From an uncultured beta proteobacterium (GTDB lineage Bacteria; Pseudomonadota; Gammaproteobacteria; Burkholderiales; SG8-39), in contig CAIYPG010000064.1 in NCBI GenBank assembly GCA_903928055.1, forward strand, positions 54,784 to 118,783: a stretch of DNA of 64,000 nucleotides, written 5' to 3'. Positions 55,718 through 63,709 of this stretch are shown here, in pieces. How positions within the stretch are numbered: position 1 is the stretch's first letter; every line of letters begins with the position of its first letter. A program made the position numbers and the translations under genes. The notes beneath the pieces were generated by a model, which saw only the letters and a program-made list of their open reading frames with translations, did not search any database and was not told where the DNA came from.

Positions 55718-58700
55718 TACTTCGGCATCCCGAGTTGTTCGAAAATCCTGCGCACCGCGCTGACGCGCTCCGGAATTTCGCCGGTGACGACCTCGATGCG
55801 CAGCTTGTTCGAGCCGGCGAGTTTCCAGTGGCGATGCTTCTGCACCAGCCGGATGATCAGTCCCGGATCAATCGGCGGATGCGGCACGAAGTGCAACTGG
55901 ATGGTCTCTGAAGTCGCATCGAGGCGCGCCACGCCCAGCGGCTTGCCGAGGATGCGCAGCCGGTGGCTTTCGATCAGCGCGCGTGCCGGCTCGGGCAGTT
56001 CGCCAAAGCGGTCGATCAGTTCTTCCTGCATCAGGTCGAGCTGGTCGGTGGTCTCGCAGTTCGCGAAGCGCTTGTAGAGCACCAGGCGCTCGTGCACGTC
56101 GTGGCAGTAGTCCGCCGGCAGCAGGGCGGGGACATGGAGGTTGATTTCAGTGACCGTGTCGAAGGGTTGGTCGAGGTCCGGCTCGCGTCCCGCCTTGAGC
56201 GAGCGCACCGCGTGGTTCAGCATGTCGGTGTACATGGCAAAGCCGATGGCCTGCATGTCGCCCGATTGCGAGTCGCCCAGCACCTCGCCGGCACCGCGGA
56301 TTTCCAGGTCATGCATGGCGAGGAAAAAGCCCGAGCCCAGTTCCTCCATCATCTGTATGGCCTCGAGGCGTTTCTTGGCGTTCGCCGACAGCGCTTCCTC
56401 GTCCGGCGTCAGCAGGTAGGCATAGGCCTGGTGGTGCGAGCGTCCGACGCGGCCGCGCAACTGATGGAGCTGCGCGAGGCCGAAGCGGTCTGCACGGTGG
56501 ATGATGATGGTATTCGCCGACGGGATGTCGATGCCGGTTTCGATGATCGTGGAGCAGAGCAGCAGGTTCGTGCGCTGCTGCACGAAGTCGCGCATGACGC
56601 GCTCCAGCTGGCTGTCGGGCATCTGGCCGTGGGCCACGGTGATGCGCGCCTCGGGCAGCAGTTTCAGCAGGCGGTCCTTCATGCCCTCCATGGTTTCGAC
56701 ATCGTTGTGCAGGAAGTAGATCTGCCCGCCACGTTTCAGTTCGCGCAACGCCGCTTCGCGCACCACGCCGGGCGAGTAGGGCTGCACGAAGGTCTTGATC
56801 GCCAGGCGCCTCTGCGGCGCGGTGGCAATCACAGACAGGTCGCGCAGGCCTTCCAGCGACATGGCCAGGGTGCGCGGGATGGGCGTGGCGGTGAGGGTCA
56901 GCACATCGACCTCTGCGCGCAGTTTTTTCAGCGCCTCCTTCTGGCGCACGCCGAAACGGTGTTCCTCATCGACGATGACCAGCCCCAGCTTCTTGAACTT
57001 CATGTCCTTCTGCAACAGCTTGTGCGTGCCGATGACGATGTCGATGCCCCCGTCGGCGGCGCCGGCCATGGCAGCCGTGGTTTCCTTGGCATTCCGGAAG
57101 CGCGACAGTTCAGCGATTTTCACCGGCCAGTCAGCGAAGCGGTCGGAGAAGGTCTGGAAGTGCTGTTCGGCGAGCAGCGTAGTGGGCGTGAGCACCGCGA
57201 CCTGCATGCCATCGGCCACTGCAACAAAGGCGGCGCGCAATGCCACTTCGGTCTTGCCGAAGCCCACGTCGCCGCAGACGAGGCGGTCCATGGGTTTGCC
57301 CTGCACCAGGTCATCGACCACCGCCTTGATGGCGCCAGCCTGGTCCGGTGTTTCTTCAAAACCGAAGCCTTCGGCAAAAGCTTCGAGGTCATGCGGATTG
57401 AGCTTGAACACGCGGCCCTGGCGCGCGGCGCGCTGGGCATAGAGGTGCAGCAGTTCCGCGGCGGTATCGCGCACCTGCTTTGCGGCTTTTTTCTTGGCCT
57501 TTTCCCAGACATCGCCGCCAAGGCGATGGACCGGCGCGGTTTCGGGCGGGCCGCCGGTGTAGCGCGCAATCTGCGTGAGTTGCGCCACCGGCACGTAGAG
57601 CTTGTCCTCGCCGGCATAGGTGATGAGCAGGAACTCGCCTTCGCCTTCGCCGAAATCCAGGTTCATCAGCCCGCGGTAGCGGCCGACGCCATGCACGGTA
57701 TGCACCACCGGGTCGCCGACGCGCAGCTCGGACAGGTCGCGCAGCATGCCTTCGACGGAAGTCTGTTTGGCGCGCTCGCGCGCATGCGTGCGGGCGGTGC
57801 CGGCGTACAGCTCGGATTCGGTGACGATGGCCAGTTGTTCGCCGGGCAGGGCGAAGCCATTGAGCAGGGGGCCGACGCCGAGCATCAGCTTTGGTGTTGC
57901 GCCGGCGAATGCCGCGTAGCTGTCGGCGGCTTCCGGACGCAGGCCATACTCAACGAAGGATTGCAGCAGGGTCTCGCGGCGGCCCGGTGACTCGGCCAGC
58001 AGCAGCACACGCAATTCAGATTGGGAGAGCCAGCCCTTCAGCTTGTGCAGCGGATCGGCGGCGCGACGCTCCACGGATATCTCCGGCAGTCCCTGGGCGC
58101 GTTCGAGCCGCACCGTGGTGCGCTCAAAGCGCCTGGCCTGTCCGAAGAACTCGTCGGTGGTGAGATATATGCCGGTCGGTGGCAGTACCGGCCGGGTGCG
58201 ATCACCGGAAAGGAGCTTGTAGCGCTGCGCGGCATCGACCCAGAACTCACCCAGCGCGCTGTGCACGCTGCCGTGCAGCGCGAGGTGCGTGCCTTCGGGC
58301 AGGTAGTCGAAGAGCGTCGCGGTTTCCTCGAAGAACAGAGGCAGGAAGTATTCGATGCCGGGCGGCACCGTGCCGTTGGAGATGTCCTTGTACACGCTGC
58401 TCTTGGACGGATCGCCTTCGAAGGCTTCACGGAACTGCTTCCGGAAGCGCGTTCGGGACGCCTCGTCGGTGGGAAACTCGCGCGCCGGCAGCAGGCGGAC
58501 ATCGTTCACGGTGTACAACGTGCGCTGGGTGTCGGAATCAAAGGTGCGGATGGACTCGATGTCGTCGTCCATGAGTTCAATGCGGTAGGGCACCGCGCTG
58601 CCCATGGGGAAGAGATCGACGAGGCCGCCGCGTACACAGTATTCGCCTGGCGCCACAACCTGCGACACATGGGTGTAGCCGGCCAGCGTGAGTTGTGCGC

Positions 58701-59154
58701 GCAAGGCGTCGACTGCCAGCCTGCCGCCTTTTTTCAGGAAGAACGTGTAGCCGGCAAGGAAGGATGGCGGCGCGATGCGCGTCAGCGCGGTCGTAGCCGG
58801 TACGATCAGCACATCAAATTCGCGTAGCGTGATGCGATGCAGGGTCTCCAGCCGCTCGGAGATCAGGTCATGGTGGGGCGAGAAGCCATCGTAGGGCAGC
58901 GTTTCCCAGTCCGGAAACAGCGTGACGCGCAGCGACGGATCGAACCAGGCGACTTCGTCATGCAGCCGCGCCGCATCCGTGGCCCGGGCGCACATCACGG
59001 CCAGCGGCGTGCCAGCGGCACGGGCCTGCTGCGCCTGGCGGCAGATGGCCAGCGCATCGGCCGAGCCGGGCAGCGTCGCCGCGGGTGTCCCGGTTGGTTC
59101 GACCGATGATTCCAGCAAGGGCTCAGCGTGCAGTGAAGGTTCCGGTGCGTTCAT
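55717..59154 (-). CDS. mfd: Transcription-repair coupling factor Mfd
   Basis: 1145 residues from ATG 59154, the same length as E. coli Mfd; an ATG 30 codons upstream is considered untranslated. UvrB-homology and RNA-polymerase-interaction region (DPVVHTVHGVGRYRGL) precede the translocase: Walker A VCGDVGFGKTEVAL, DEEHRFGV, TATPIPRTLAMSL and the TRG-type QLRGRVGRSHHQAYAYL. It releases stalled RNA polymerase and recruits UvrA. Divergent from ispD. Confidence 0.96.
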   Translation of the reverse strand: MNAPEPSLHAEPLLESSVEPTGTPAATLPGSADALAICRQAQQARAAGTPLAVMCARATDAARLHDEVAWFDPSLRVTLFPDWETLPYDGFSPHHDLISERLETLHRITLREFDVLIVPATTALTRIAPPSFLAGYTFFLKKGGRLAVDALRAQLTLAGYTHVSQVVAPGEYCVRGGLVDLFPMGSAVPYRIELMDDDIESIRTFDSDTQRTLYTVNDVRLLPAREFPTDEASRTRFRKQFREAFEGDPSKSSVYKDISNGTVPPGIEYFLPLFFEETATLFDYLPEGTHLALHGSVHSALGEFWVDAAQRYKLLSGDRTRPVLPPTGIYLTTDEFFGQARRFERTTVRLERAQGLPEISVERRAADPLHKLKGWLSQSELRVLLLAESPGRRETLLQSFVEYGLRPEAADSYAAFAGATPKLMLGVGPLLNGFALPGEQLAIVTESELYAGTARTHARERAKQTSVEGMLRDLSELRVGDPVVHTVHGVGRYRGLMNLDFGEGEGEFLLITYAGEDKLYVPVAQLTQIARYTGGPPETAPVHRLGGDVWEKAKKKAAKQVRDTAAELLHLYAQRAARQGRVFKLNPHDLEAFAEGFGFEETPDQAGAIKAVVDDLVQGKPMDRLVCGDVGFGKTEVALRAAFVAVADGMQVAVLTPTTLLAEQHFQTFSDRFADWPVKIAELSRFRNAKETTAAMAGAADGGIDIVIGTHKLLQKDMKFKKLGLVIVDEEHRFGVRQKEALKKLRAEVDVLTLTATPIPRTLAMSLEGLRDLSVIATAPQRRLAIKTFVQPYSPGVVREAALRELKRGGQIYFLHNDVETMEGMKDRLLKLLPEARITVAHGQMPDSQLERVMRDFVQQRTNLLLCSTIIETGIDIPSANTIIIHRADRFGLAQLHQLRGRVGRSHHQAYAYLLTPDEEALSANAKKRLEAIQMMEELGSGFFLAMHDLEIRGAGEVLGDSQSGDMQAIGFAMYTDMLNHAVRSLKAGREPDLDQPFDTVTEINLHVPALLPADYCHDVHERLVLYKRFANCETTDQLDLMQEELIDRFGELPEPARALIESHRLRILGKPLGVARLDATSETIQLHFVPHPPIDPGLIIRLVQKHRHWKLAGSNKLRIEVVTGEIPERVSAVRRIFEQLGMPK

Positions 59155-59251
59155 GGCGATATCAAAAAAGCGGCTGCAGAAATGGCAAAACCCGCGTTTG
59201 TGTCCGCATTGCATTTCGTGCGGGCTGCATTGACGCGGGATCATGCGTGAA

Positions 59252-59272
59252 GACGGCTATAATTATACCGTC
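59252..59272. promoter_or_regulatory. Palindromic TATAAT region between mfd and ispD
   Basis: GACGG and CCGTC flank CTATAATTATA, which reads as a -10 box on both strands (TATAAT). -35 elements are weak. It is the best candidate for divergent transcription of mfd and ispD, and lies on the mfd side of the MITE. Confidence 0.4.
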
Positions 59273-59302
59273 GGCTGCTCCATGAACTGACCGAAAAAAC
59301 CT

Positions 59303-59575
59303 TTGTCGTCTAGAACTCATTTCATAAGTATCCACATGATGCGTTTTGCTCCAAAGCGGATGGATGCAAGGCGCGAGGCCGCAGCCATGGTGGTGCCATG
59401 GCAAGTGCCGAGCAACGCTGCAGACGCCGCTTTGGATCAAAACCCGAAGGGACGGGGTAATTTGGCTCCATGGCGTCGTTGTGCGTCGCTGGCAGGCACC
59501 CGGCCTGCGGCGCTTCGCACGCCTAGCCCTGAAGCCAAATTACCCGCGTTGCACATGCGGCTATTTATGAAATGA
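59303..59575 (+). other. Open frame across MITE, coupled to ispD
   Basis: From TTG 59303 an uninterrupted 90-codon frame reads through the entire MITE and ends in TGA 59573-59575, overlapping the ispD ATG as ATGA. TTG-TCG-TCT is exactly where the reconstructed pre-insertion ispD start falls. This may act as a leader peptide passing ribosomes to ispD. It is not a recognisable protein and may be coincidental. Confidence 0.4.
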
Positions 59576-59581
59576 GTTCTA
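59311..59581. mobile_element. MITE-like element with terminal inverted repeats
   Basis: 271-bp element. Left end (59311-59330) and right end (59562-59581) match as inverted repeats at 19 of 20 positions with core GAACTCATTTCATAA, bounded by TA dinucleotides, a possible TA target duplication. Inside are a 17-bp inverted pair GTTTTGNTCCAAAGCGG (59343 and 59427), a perfect 13-bp pair GGGTAATTTGGCT (59455 and 59533) and a GTGCG/CGCAC hairpin between. No transposase: non-autonomous. It fills the otherwise gene-free 418 bp between mfd and ispD. Confidence 0.85.
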
Positions 59582-60294
59582 AATACTTCGGATTGATTCC
59601 CGCTGCCGGAACGGGTGAGCGCTTCAACTCGGGCGCCGCGGCCGGTTCCAAGCTTCCCAAGCAGTACCAGTTGATCGCCGGCCAGGCCATGCTGCTGCAT
59701 GCCGCCAGTGCATTGCTCGCTGCAACCGAAATCGAAATCGTGTTCGTGGTGCTGGCACCCGGCGATGAGTATTTCCGTGGGCTCGATCTCAGTTCCTTTG
59801 GCAAGCGCATCGAGCCGCTGTACTGCGGCGGCGCGTCGCGGCGCGACAGTGTGCTGAACGGGCTGATTGCCATGGCCAATGTCGCCGATCCGGATGACTG
59901 GGTGCTGGTGCATGATGCCGCGCGGCCTTGTCTGGCGGCCGCAGACCTGCGTCGCCTGATCACTGCCGTCGGCAGCGACGACAGCGACAACAACGGCGGA
60001 GGCATACTGGCGGTGCCGGTCGCCGATACGCTCAAGCGCGCCGACGCCGACGGCCGCATCGGTGCCACCGAGCCGCGCGACGGCCTGTGGCAGGCACAGA
60101 CGCCGCAGATGTTCGGGCATGCCACGCTGCTGCGCGCGCTGCGCATGGCGCCGGGTGTCACCGACGAGGCGGGCGCCATCGAACAACTGGGCATGAAACC
60201 GCAACTGGTCGCCGGCAGTCCGGCGAACATCAAGGTCACGCTGCAGGCCGACCTGGCACTGGCGGAATTGATACTTGCTGCAAACAATCAATAA
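59572..60294 (+). CDS. ispD: 2-C-methyl-D-erythritol 4-phosphate cytidylyltransferase IspD
   Basis: 240 residues. Joins CTP and MEP in the non-mevalonate isoprenoid pathway. Nucleotide-binding [16 protein letters not shown] and [16 protein letters not shown], then [11 protein letters not shown] and [12 protein letters not shown]. The ATG and codons 2-3 derive from the right inverted repeat of the MITE and no Shine-Dalgarno lies upstream, so translation probably depends on coupling or leaderless-like initiation. Followed by ispF after a small repeat. Confidence 0.95.
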   Translation: MSSKYFGLIPAAGTGERFNSGAAAGSKLPKQYQLIAGQAMLLHAASALLAATEIEIVFVVLAPGDEYFRGLDLSSFGKRIEPLYCGGASRRDSVLNGLIAMANVADPDDWVLVHDAARPCLAAADLRRLITAVGSDDSDNNGGGILAVPVADTLKRADADGRIGATEPRDGLWQAQTPQMFGHATLLRALRMAPGVTDEAGAIEQLGMKPQLVAGSPANIKVTLQADLALAELILAANNQ

Positions 60295-60300
60295 GGAAGT

Positions 60301-60390
60301 GTCATTCCTGCGCCGATTCGAGAAGGTGCGGGAATCCTGTGACGTCCCAGCCAAAGACCCTGGATTCCCGCTTTCGCGGGAATGACGGTC
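60301..60390. repeat. dRS3-like ATTCCC-N8-GGGAAT intergenic repeat
   Basis: Contains ATTCCC-GCTTTCGC-GGGAAT and an outer GTCATTCCTGCG paired with CGCGGGAATGAC (11 of 12), plus GCGGGAATCC/GGATTCCCGC. The arrangement resembles a family of short repeats widespread in beta- and gammaproteobacteria, including Neisseria dRS3. Sits between ispD and ispF without breaking either. Confidence 0.8.
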
Positions 60391-60407
60391 TGAAGACCGG
60401 AGAGAAT

Positions 60408-60902
60408 ATGCGTATAGGACAAGGCTTCGATGTTCATGCACTGGTGCCGGGCCGCAAGCTCATCATCGGCGGCGTCGACATTCCCTTTGATCGCGGACTG
60501 GACGGACATTCCGATGCCGACGTGCTGCTGCATGCCATCTGCGATGCATTGCTTGGCGCTGCGGGCCTGGGCGACATCGGCCGGCATTTTCCGGATACCG
60601 ATGCCCGTTACAAGGGCGCCGACAGCCGGGTGCTGCTGCGCGCCGTCGGGCGGATGCTCACGGAAATCAACTGGTCGGTGGTCAACATTGACGCCACGAT
60701 CATTGCCCAGGCACCGAAGATGGCGCCACATGCGCCGGCCATGGTGGCCAACATCGCCGCCGACCTCGGCATCCCGGCAAGTGCGGTGAACATCAAAGCC
60801 AAGACCACCGAACGCCTGGGCTTCACCGGGCGCGGCGAAGGCATTGCCGCCGACGCCGTGGCGCTGCTGCATCCCTTGACGCCCGTTTCCAGCGGAGAGT
60901 AG
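60408..60902 (+). CDS. ispF: 2-C-methyl-D-erythritol 2,4-cyclodiphosphate synthase IspF
   Basis: 164 residues, [20 protein letters not shown]. Metal ligands DVH and [18 protein letters not shown] are intact, as is [14 protein letters not shown] and the C-terminal [20 protein letters not shown]. Cyclises CDP-ME-2-phosphate. GGAGAGA precedes ATG. Standard length; co-directional with ispD and the thpR remnant. Confidence 0.96.
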   Translation: MRIGQGFDVHALVPGRKLIIGGVDIPFDRGLDGHSDADVLLHAICDALLGAAGLGDIGRHFPDTDARYKGADSRVLLRAVGRMLTEINWSVVNIDATIIAQAPKMAPHAPAMVANIAADLGIPASAVNIKAKTTERLGFTGRGEGIAADAVALLHPLTPVSSGE

Positions 60903-60907
60903 TCGGC

Positions 60908-61395
60908 GTGGCGCGGCTGTTTTTCGCGCTATGGCCCGATGGGCCGCGCAGGCGCAGCAGGCTGCAGGCGGTCGCATGACCCAGCCGCGCAACCTGCACA
61001 TGACGCTGGCCTTCATTGGTGACATCGACGAAGCCCGCATTCCGGATCTGGCGCAGGTGGCGCAAGACGTGAGGTTCGCGCCCTGCATGCTTGCGCTGGA
61101 TCGCTGCAACTGGTGGAAGCACAACCGCATCGTCTGGGCGGGTGGTGAAGCGCCTTCGGCTTTGAGCGCTGCAGCGCAGGAATTACGCAAGGGGCTGGCT
61201 GCCGCCGGCATCCGTTTCGATGCCAAAGCCTTTGTGCCGCACGTGACTCTGCTGCGCGATGCGCGCACGGGCGAAGGCCTTCCTCAGGTGGCTGAGCTGG
61301 CCTGGCCGGTCAGGGATTTCGTGCTGGTCTCTTCAGATCGCGATGCGGCCGGGCCGCTGTATCGCATCGTCGCGGGGCCGTTCCCGGAGCAGTAA
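60908..61395 (+). pseudogene. thpR: RNA 2',3'-cyclic phosphodiesterase ThpR, frameshifted
   Basis: GTG 60908 gives VARLFFALWPDG, the normal ThpR start, then leaves frame. AAQAQQAAGGRMTQPRNLHM continues in another frame from about 60944. Both HxT motifs lie in the second frame: HMTLAFIG and PHVTLLRD. One extra G in the GGG of GATGGGCC would restore a single 163-residue protein. It is thus a single-base deletion, real or from sequencing. ATG 60931 gives an N-truncated 154-residue product that keeps both HxT motifs. Confidence 0.82.
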
Positions 61396-61408
61396 TCCGT
61401 AAATACGT

Positions 61409-61475
61409 GATATCAATAGCTGCGCATTGTCTCTTGAATAATTATCACTAATATAAAAGTGATCATAATATAACC
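61409..61475 (+). repeat. AT-rich dispersed element, copy E
   Basis: Ends GATATCAAT (61409) and GATCATAATATAAC (61461), 52 bp apart, exactly as copy A. Preceded by AATCCGTAAATACGT, matching the sequence before copy D. Lies 14 nt after the thpR stop and leads into a GGCC-rich segment and terminator. Confidence 0.72.
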
Positions 61476-61491
61476 GGCCAATAACCGGCAA

Positions 61492-61529
61492 AAATGCAAA
61501 CGGGGCCTGCAGGCCCCGTTTTCGCATTG
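61492..61529. terminator. Bidirectional rho-independent terminator
   Basis: Ten-bp stem AAACGGGGCC/GGCCCCGTTT, loop TGCA, with an outer AATGC/GCATT pairing. Serves thpR (+) and the convergent Bug gene (-). Confidence 0.9.
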
Positions 61530-61564
61530 TCGCTGTGGCACGAGATATAGCGAAGGCGCTGCGT

Positions 61565-62545
61565 TCACTCCTCCAGCACGATGTTGTTTTCCTGGACGAT
61601 TTTCCTGAAGCGCGCGATTTCCGTGACGATGACTTCGCGGAACTGCGCCGGCGTGCTGCCCACCATGAAGCCGCCGTCGGCTTCGATTCGCTTGCTCACC
61701 TCCGGATCCCTGGCGGCCTTCTGCAGATCCGCGGCGAGTTTTGCAATGATGGCTTGCGGCACTGCGGCCTGGGTGATGAAGCCGAAGATGCTCGAGTAGT
61801 CAAAGCCCGTTGCGCCCAGCTCGGATGCCGGCAGCAGGTCCGGGAACAGCGGGCTGCGTTCTAGGTTGGCAATTGCCAGCGCCCGTTGCTTTCCCGATTT
61901 CAGGTGGGGCACGGCGCTGAGTGCGGTGGTGAAGTACAGATCCACGCGTCCGGCGATCAGGTCGGTCTGGGCCGGTGCCGAGGCCTTGTAATGCACGAAG
62001 GTCGGCCTGGCGTTGATGATCTGGTGGAACCATGCGGCATTCAGGTGGGGCGAGCCGCCGGCACCGGTGGTGGCGACATTGACCTTGCCGGGGTTGGCGC
62101 GGGCATACGCGATGTATTCCTTGAGTGTCTTGTAGGGCGTCATGGCGTTCGTGACGATCATGGTGGTGCGCCGGCTCATCAGCGAGATGGGCGCGAAATC
62201 CCTGATGGGATCGTAGGTGAGCTTCGGGTACAGGGCAGGGGAGGCGTTGAACCCGCCGGTGATGGCCTGCAGCGTGTAGCCATCCGGCACGGCCTTGGCG
62301 ACGAAGGCATTGCCGATCGTCGTGCCGCCGCCGGGCTTGTAGTCGATGACGAAGGACTGGCCGGTGTATTCGATCAGCTTCTGCGTATAGATGCGCGTTT
62401 CGATGTCGGTGGAGGCGCCGGGAGCAAAGGCAATGACCACGGTGACCGGATGGTTCGGATAGTTCTGTGCGAACGCGATGCCCGGCGCCACTGACGCTGA
62501 CAGCATCAGCACCGCGGTCAGTACTCTCAGAAATCCGGATTGCAT
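61565..62545 (-). CDS. Bug family tripartite tricarboxylate receptor
   Basis: 326 residues, GGAG five nt upstream of ATG 62545 (AAAAGGAGTAAGC). Signal peptide MQSGFLRVLTAVLMLSASVA, cleaved after GIAFA, then YPNHPVTVVIAFAPGASTD, a loop with GAS in place of GGP/GGA. Motifs NVATTGAGGSPHLNAAWFH and LLPASELGATGFDYSSIFG. Solitary, near an enoyl-CoA hydratase and a CoA-transferase that could process its ligand. Confidence 0.9.
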   Translation of the reverse strand: MQSGFLRVLTAVLMLSASVAPGIAFAQNYPNHPVTVVIAFAPGASTDIETRIYTQKLIEYTGQSFVIDYKPGGGTTIGNAFVAKAVPDGYTLQAITGGFNASPALYPKLTYDPIRDFAPISLMSRRTTMIVTNAMTPYKTLKEYIAYARANPGKVNVATTGAGGSPHLNAAWFHQIINARPTFVHYKASAPAQTDLIAGRVDLYFTTALSAVPHLKSGKQRALAIANLERSPLFPDLLPASELGATGFDYSSIFGFITQAAVPQAIIAKLAADLQKAARDPEVSKRIEADGGFMVGSTPAQFREVIVTEIARFRKIVQENNIVLEE

Positions 62546-62760
62546 GCTTACTCCTTTTGGCCGGCTGGAATCGATACGGTGTACCGCAGGTGCCAGAGCG
62601 CTTGGCGGAGGATCGGCCGGCAGGTCCGCAAAATGGATTTCCGGTCCCTCATCCGCACATTCTGATGAAGCACGGGCAAGTTAGCATCGGGCAATGGCCT
62701 GTGCAAGTTATCGCCCGGCATTTCAGTGTGAGAAACGCGCGGCAGGCAATCGGGCGCACA

Positions 62761-62788
62761 AAAAGAAAACGGGACCCGCAGGTCCCGT
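62761..62788 (-). terminator. Rho-independent terminator of enoyl-CoA hydratase gene
   Basis: On the minus strand ACGGGACC pairs with GGTCCCGT around a 4-nt loop, followed by TTTTCTTTT. Located 26 nt past the stop at 62814. Confidence 0.85.
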
Positions 62789-62813
62789 CGTCATTGCCGC
62801 AATGTAACGCCGC

Positions 62814-63641
62814 TTACTTGCCGGTGAACACTGGCTTGCGCTTCTGCAGGAAGGCGTTGCGGCCTTCGATGTGGTCCTGGCTTGAAGTCGCAGCGTGAGC
62901 GCGCTCGGCGACCAGCTTCATGTTGCGGTCGGCCGGGTCCTTCACCAGTTCGTTGATTGCGGTCTTGGCATTGAGGATTGCCAGCGGCGCGTTGTCGGCG
63001 ATGACCTGCGCGTATTCGCGGGTGTAGGCCTCCAGCTCGGCCTTCGGAATGACGCGGTTCACGAGGCCCATCTGCTGGGCTTCGGCCGCCGTGTACTGGC
63101 GCGCGGTGTACAGCACTTCCTTGGCCACCGACGGGCCGACCAGGTCGATCAATTGGCGGATGCCGGAGGCGCCGTAGCCGATGGAGAGTTTGGCCGCGGG
63201 AATGCCGAAACGGGAGTCCTCGCTGCACAGGCGGATGTCGCAGTTCAGCGCATAGGCCAGGCCGCCGCCGAGGCAGTAGCCGTGGATCATGGCGATCGTG
63301 GGCTTGTCGATGGTGCGCAGGCGCTTGCGGGTGGCGTTCTTGATGTCCTCGAAGCGCGCATTGCTTTCAGGCGTGGCGCGCATTTTCTCGAACTTGGAGA
63401 TGTCGCCGCCGGAGATGAAGGCCTTGTCGCCTGCACCGCGCAGCACGATGACGCGCACGGACGGGTCTGTGGCGTAGTCCTCGAGGATCTTGCCGGCACG
63501 CTCGGACATGTCCACGGAGATCGCATTGCGGCGCTCCGGGTTGTTGAATATCAGCCAGCCAATGCCGTTTTCCTTGAGGGCAATGACTTTCTGTTCGGTG
63601 GTCAGTTCAGCTTTCTCGACTTCGGCTGCGTTGGTGCTCAT
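62814..63641 (-). CDS. Enoyl-CoA hydratase/isomerase family protein
   Basis: 275-residue crotonase. Oxyanion segments DKAFISGGDISKF and YCLGGGLAYALNCDIRLCSEDSRF; SIGYGASGIRQLIDLVG near the usual Glu. An N-terminal extension (MSTNAAEVEKAELTTEQKVI) precedes the fold. GGAGGAG is 5-6 nt upstream of ATG. Follows the CoA-transferase gene after 69 nt, so both probably serve one acyl-CoA pathway. Confidence 0.9.
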   Translation of the reverse strand: MSTNAAEVEKAELTTEQKVIALKENGIGWLIFNNPERRNAISVDMSERAGKILEDYATDPSVRVIVLRGAGDKAFISGGDISKFEKMRATPESNARFEDIKNATRKRLRTIDKPTIAMIHGYCLGGGLAYALNCDIRLCSEDSRFGIPAAKLSIGYGASGIRQLIDLVGPSVAKEVLYTARQYTAAEAQQMGLVNRVIPKAELEAYTREYAQVIADNAPLAILNAKTAINELVKDPADRNMKLVAERAHAATSSQDHIEGRNAFLQKRKPVFTGK

Positions 63642-63709
63642 TTGTCTCCTCCTGATCCTTTGATTGACCTGACGACATGTCGGCCGTTGATGGCCCGTCG
63701 CCTGCCTGC

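Noticed and set aside
55963..57990. Long 675-codon frame opposite mfd, and a 524-codon frame opposite hscA (47042-48616)
   Set aside because: Both are mirror frames created by GC-rich codon bias on the strand opposite highly conserved genes; they have low-complexity composition and no family motifs.
59437..60441. 334-codon minus-strand frame containing HSRESGNPG
   Set aside because: This is the shadow of ispD plus the intergenic dRS3-like repeat, whose translation gives that familiar peptide.
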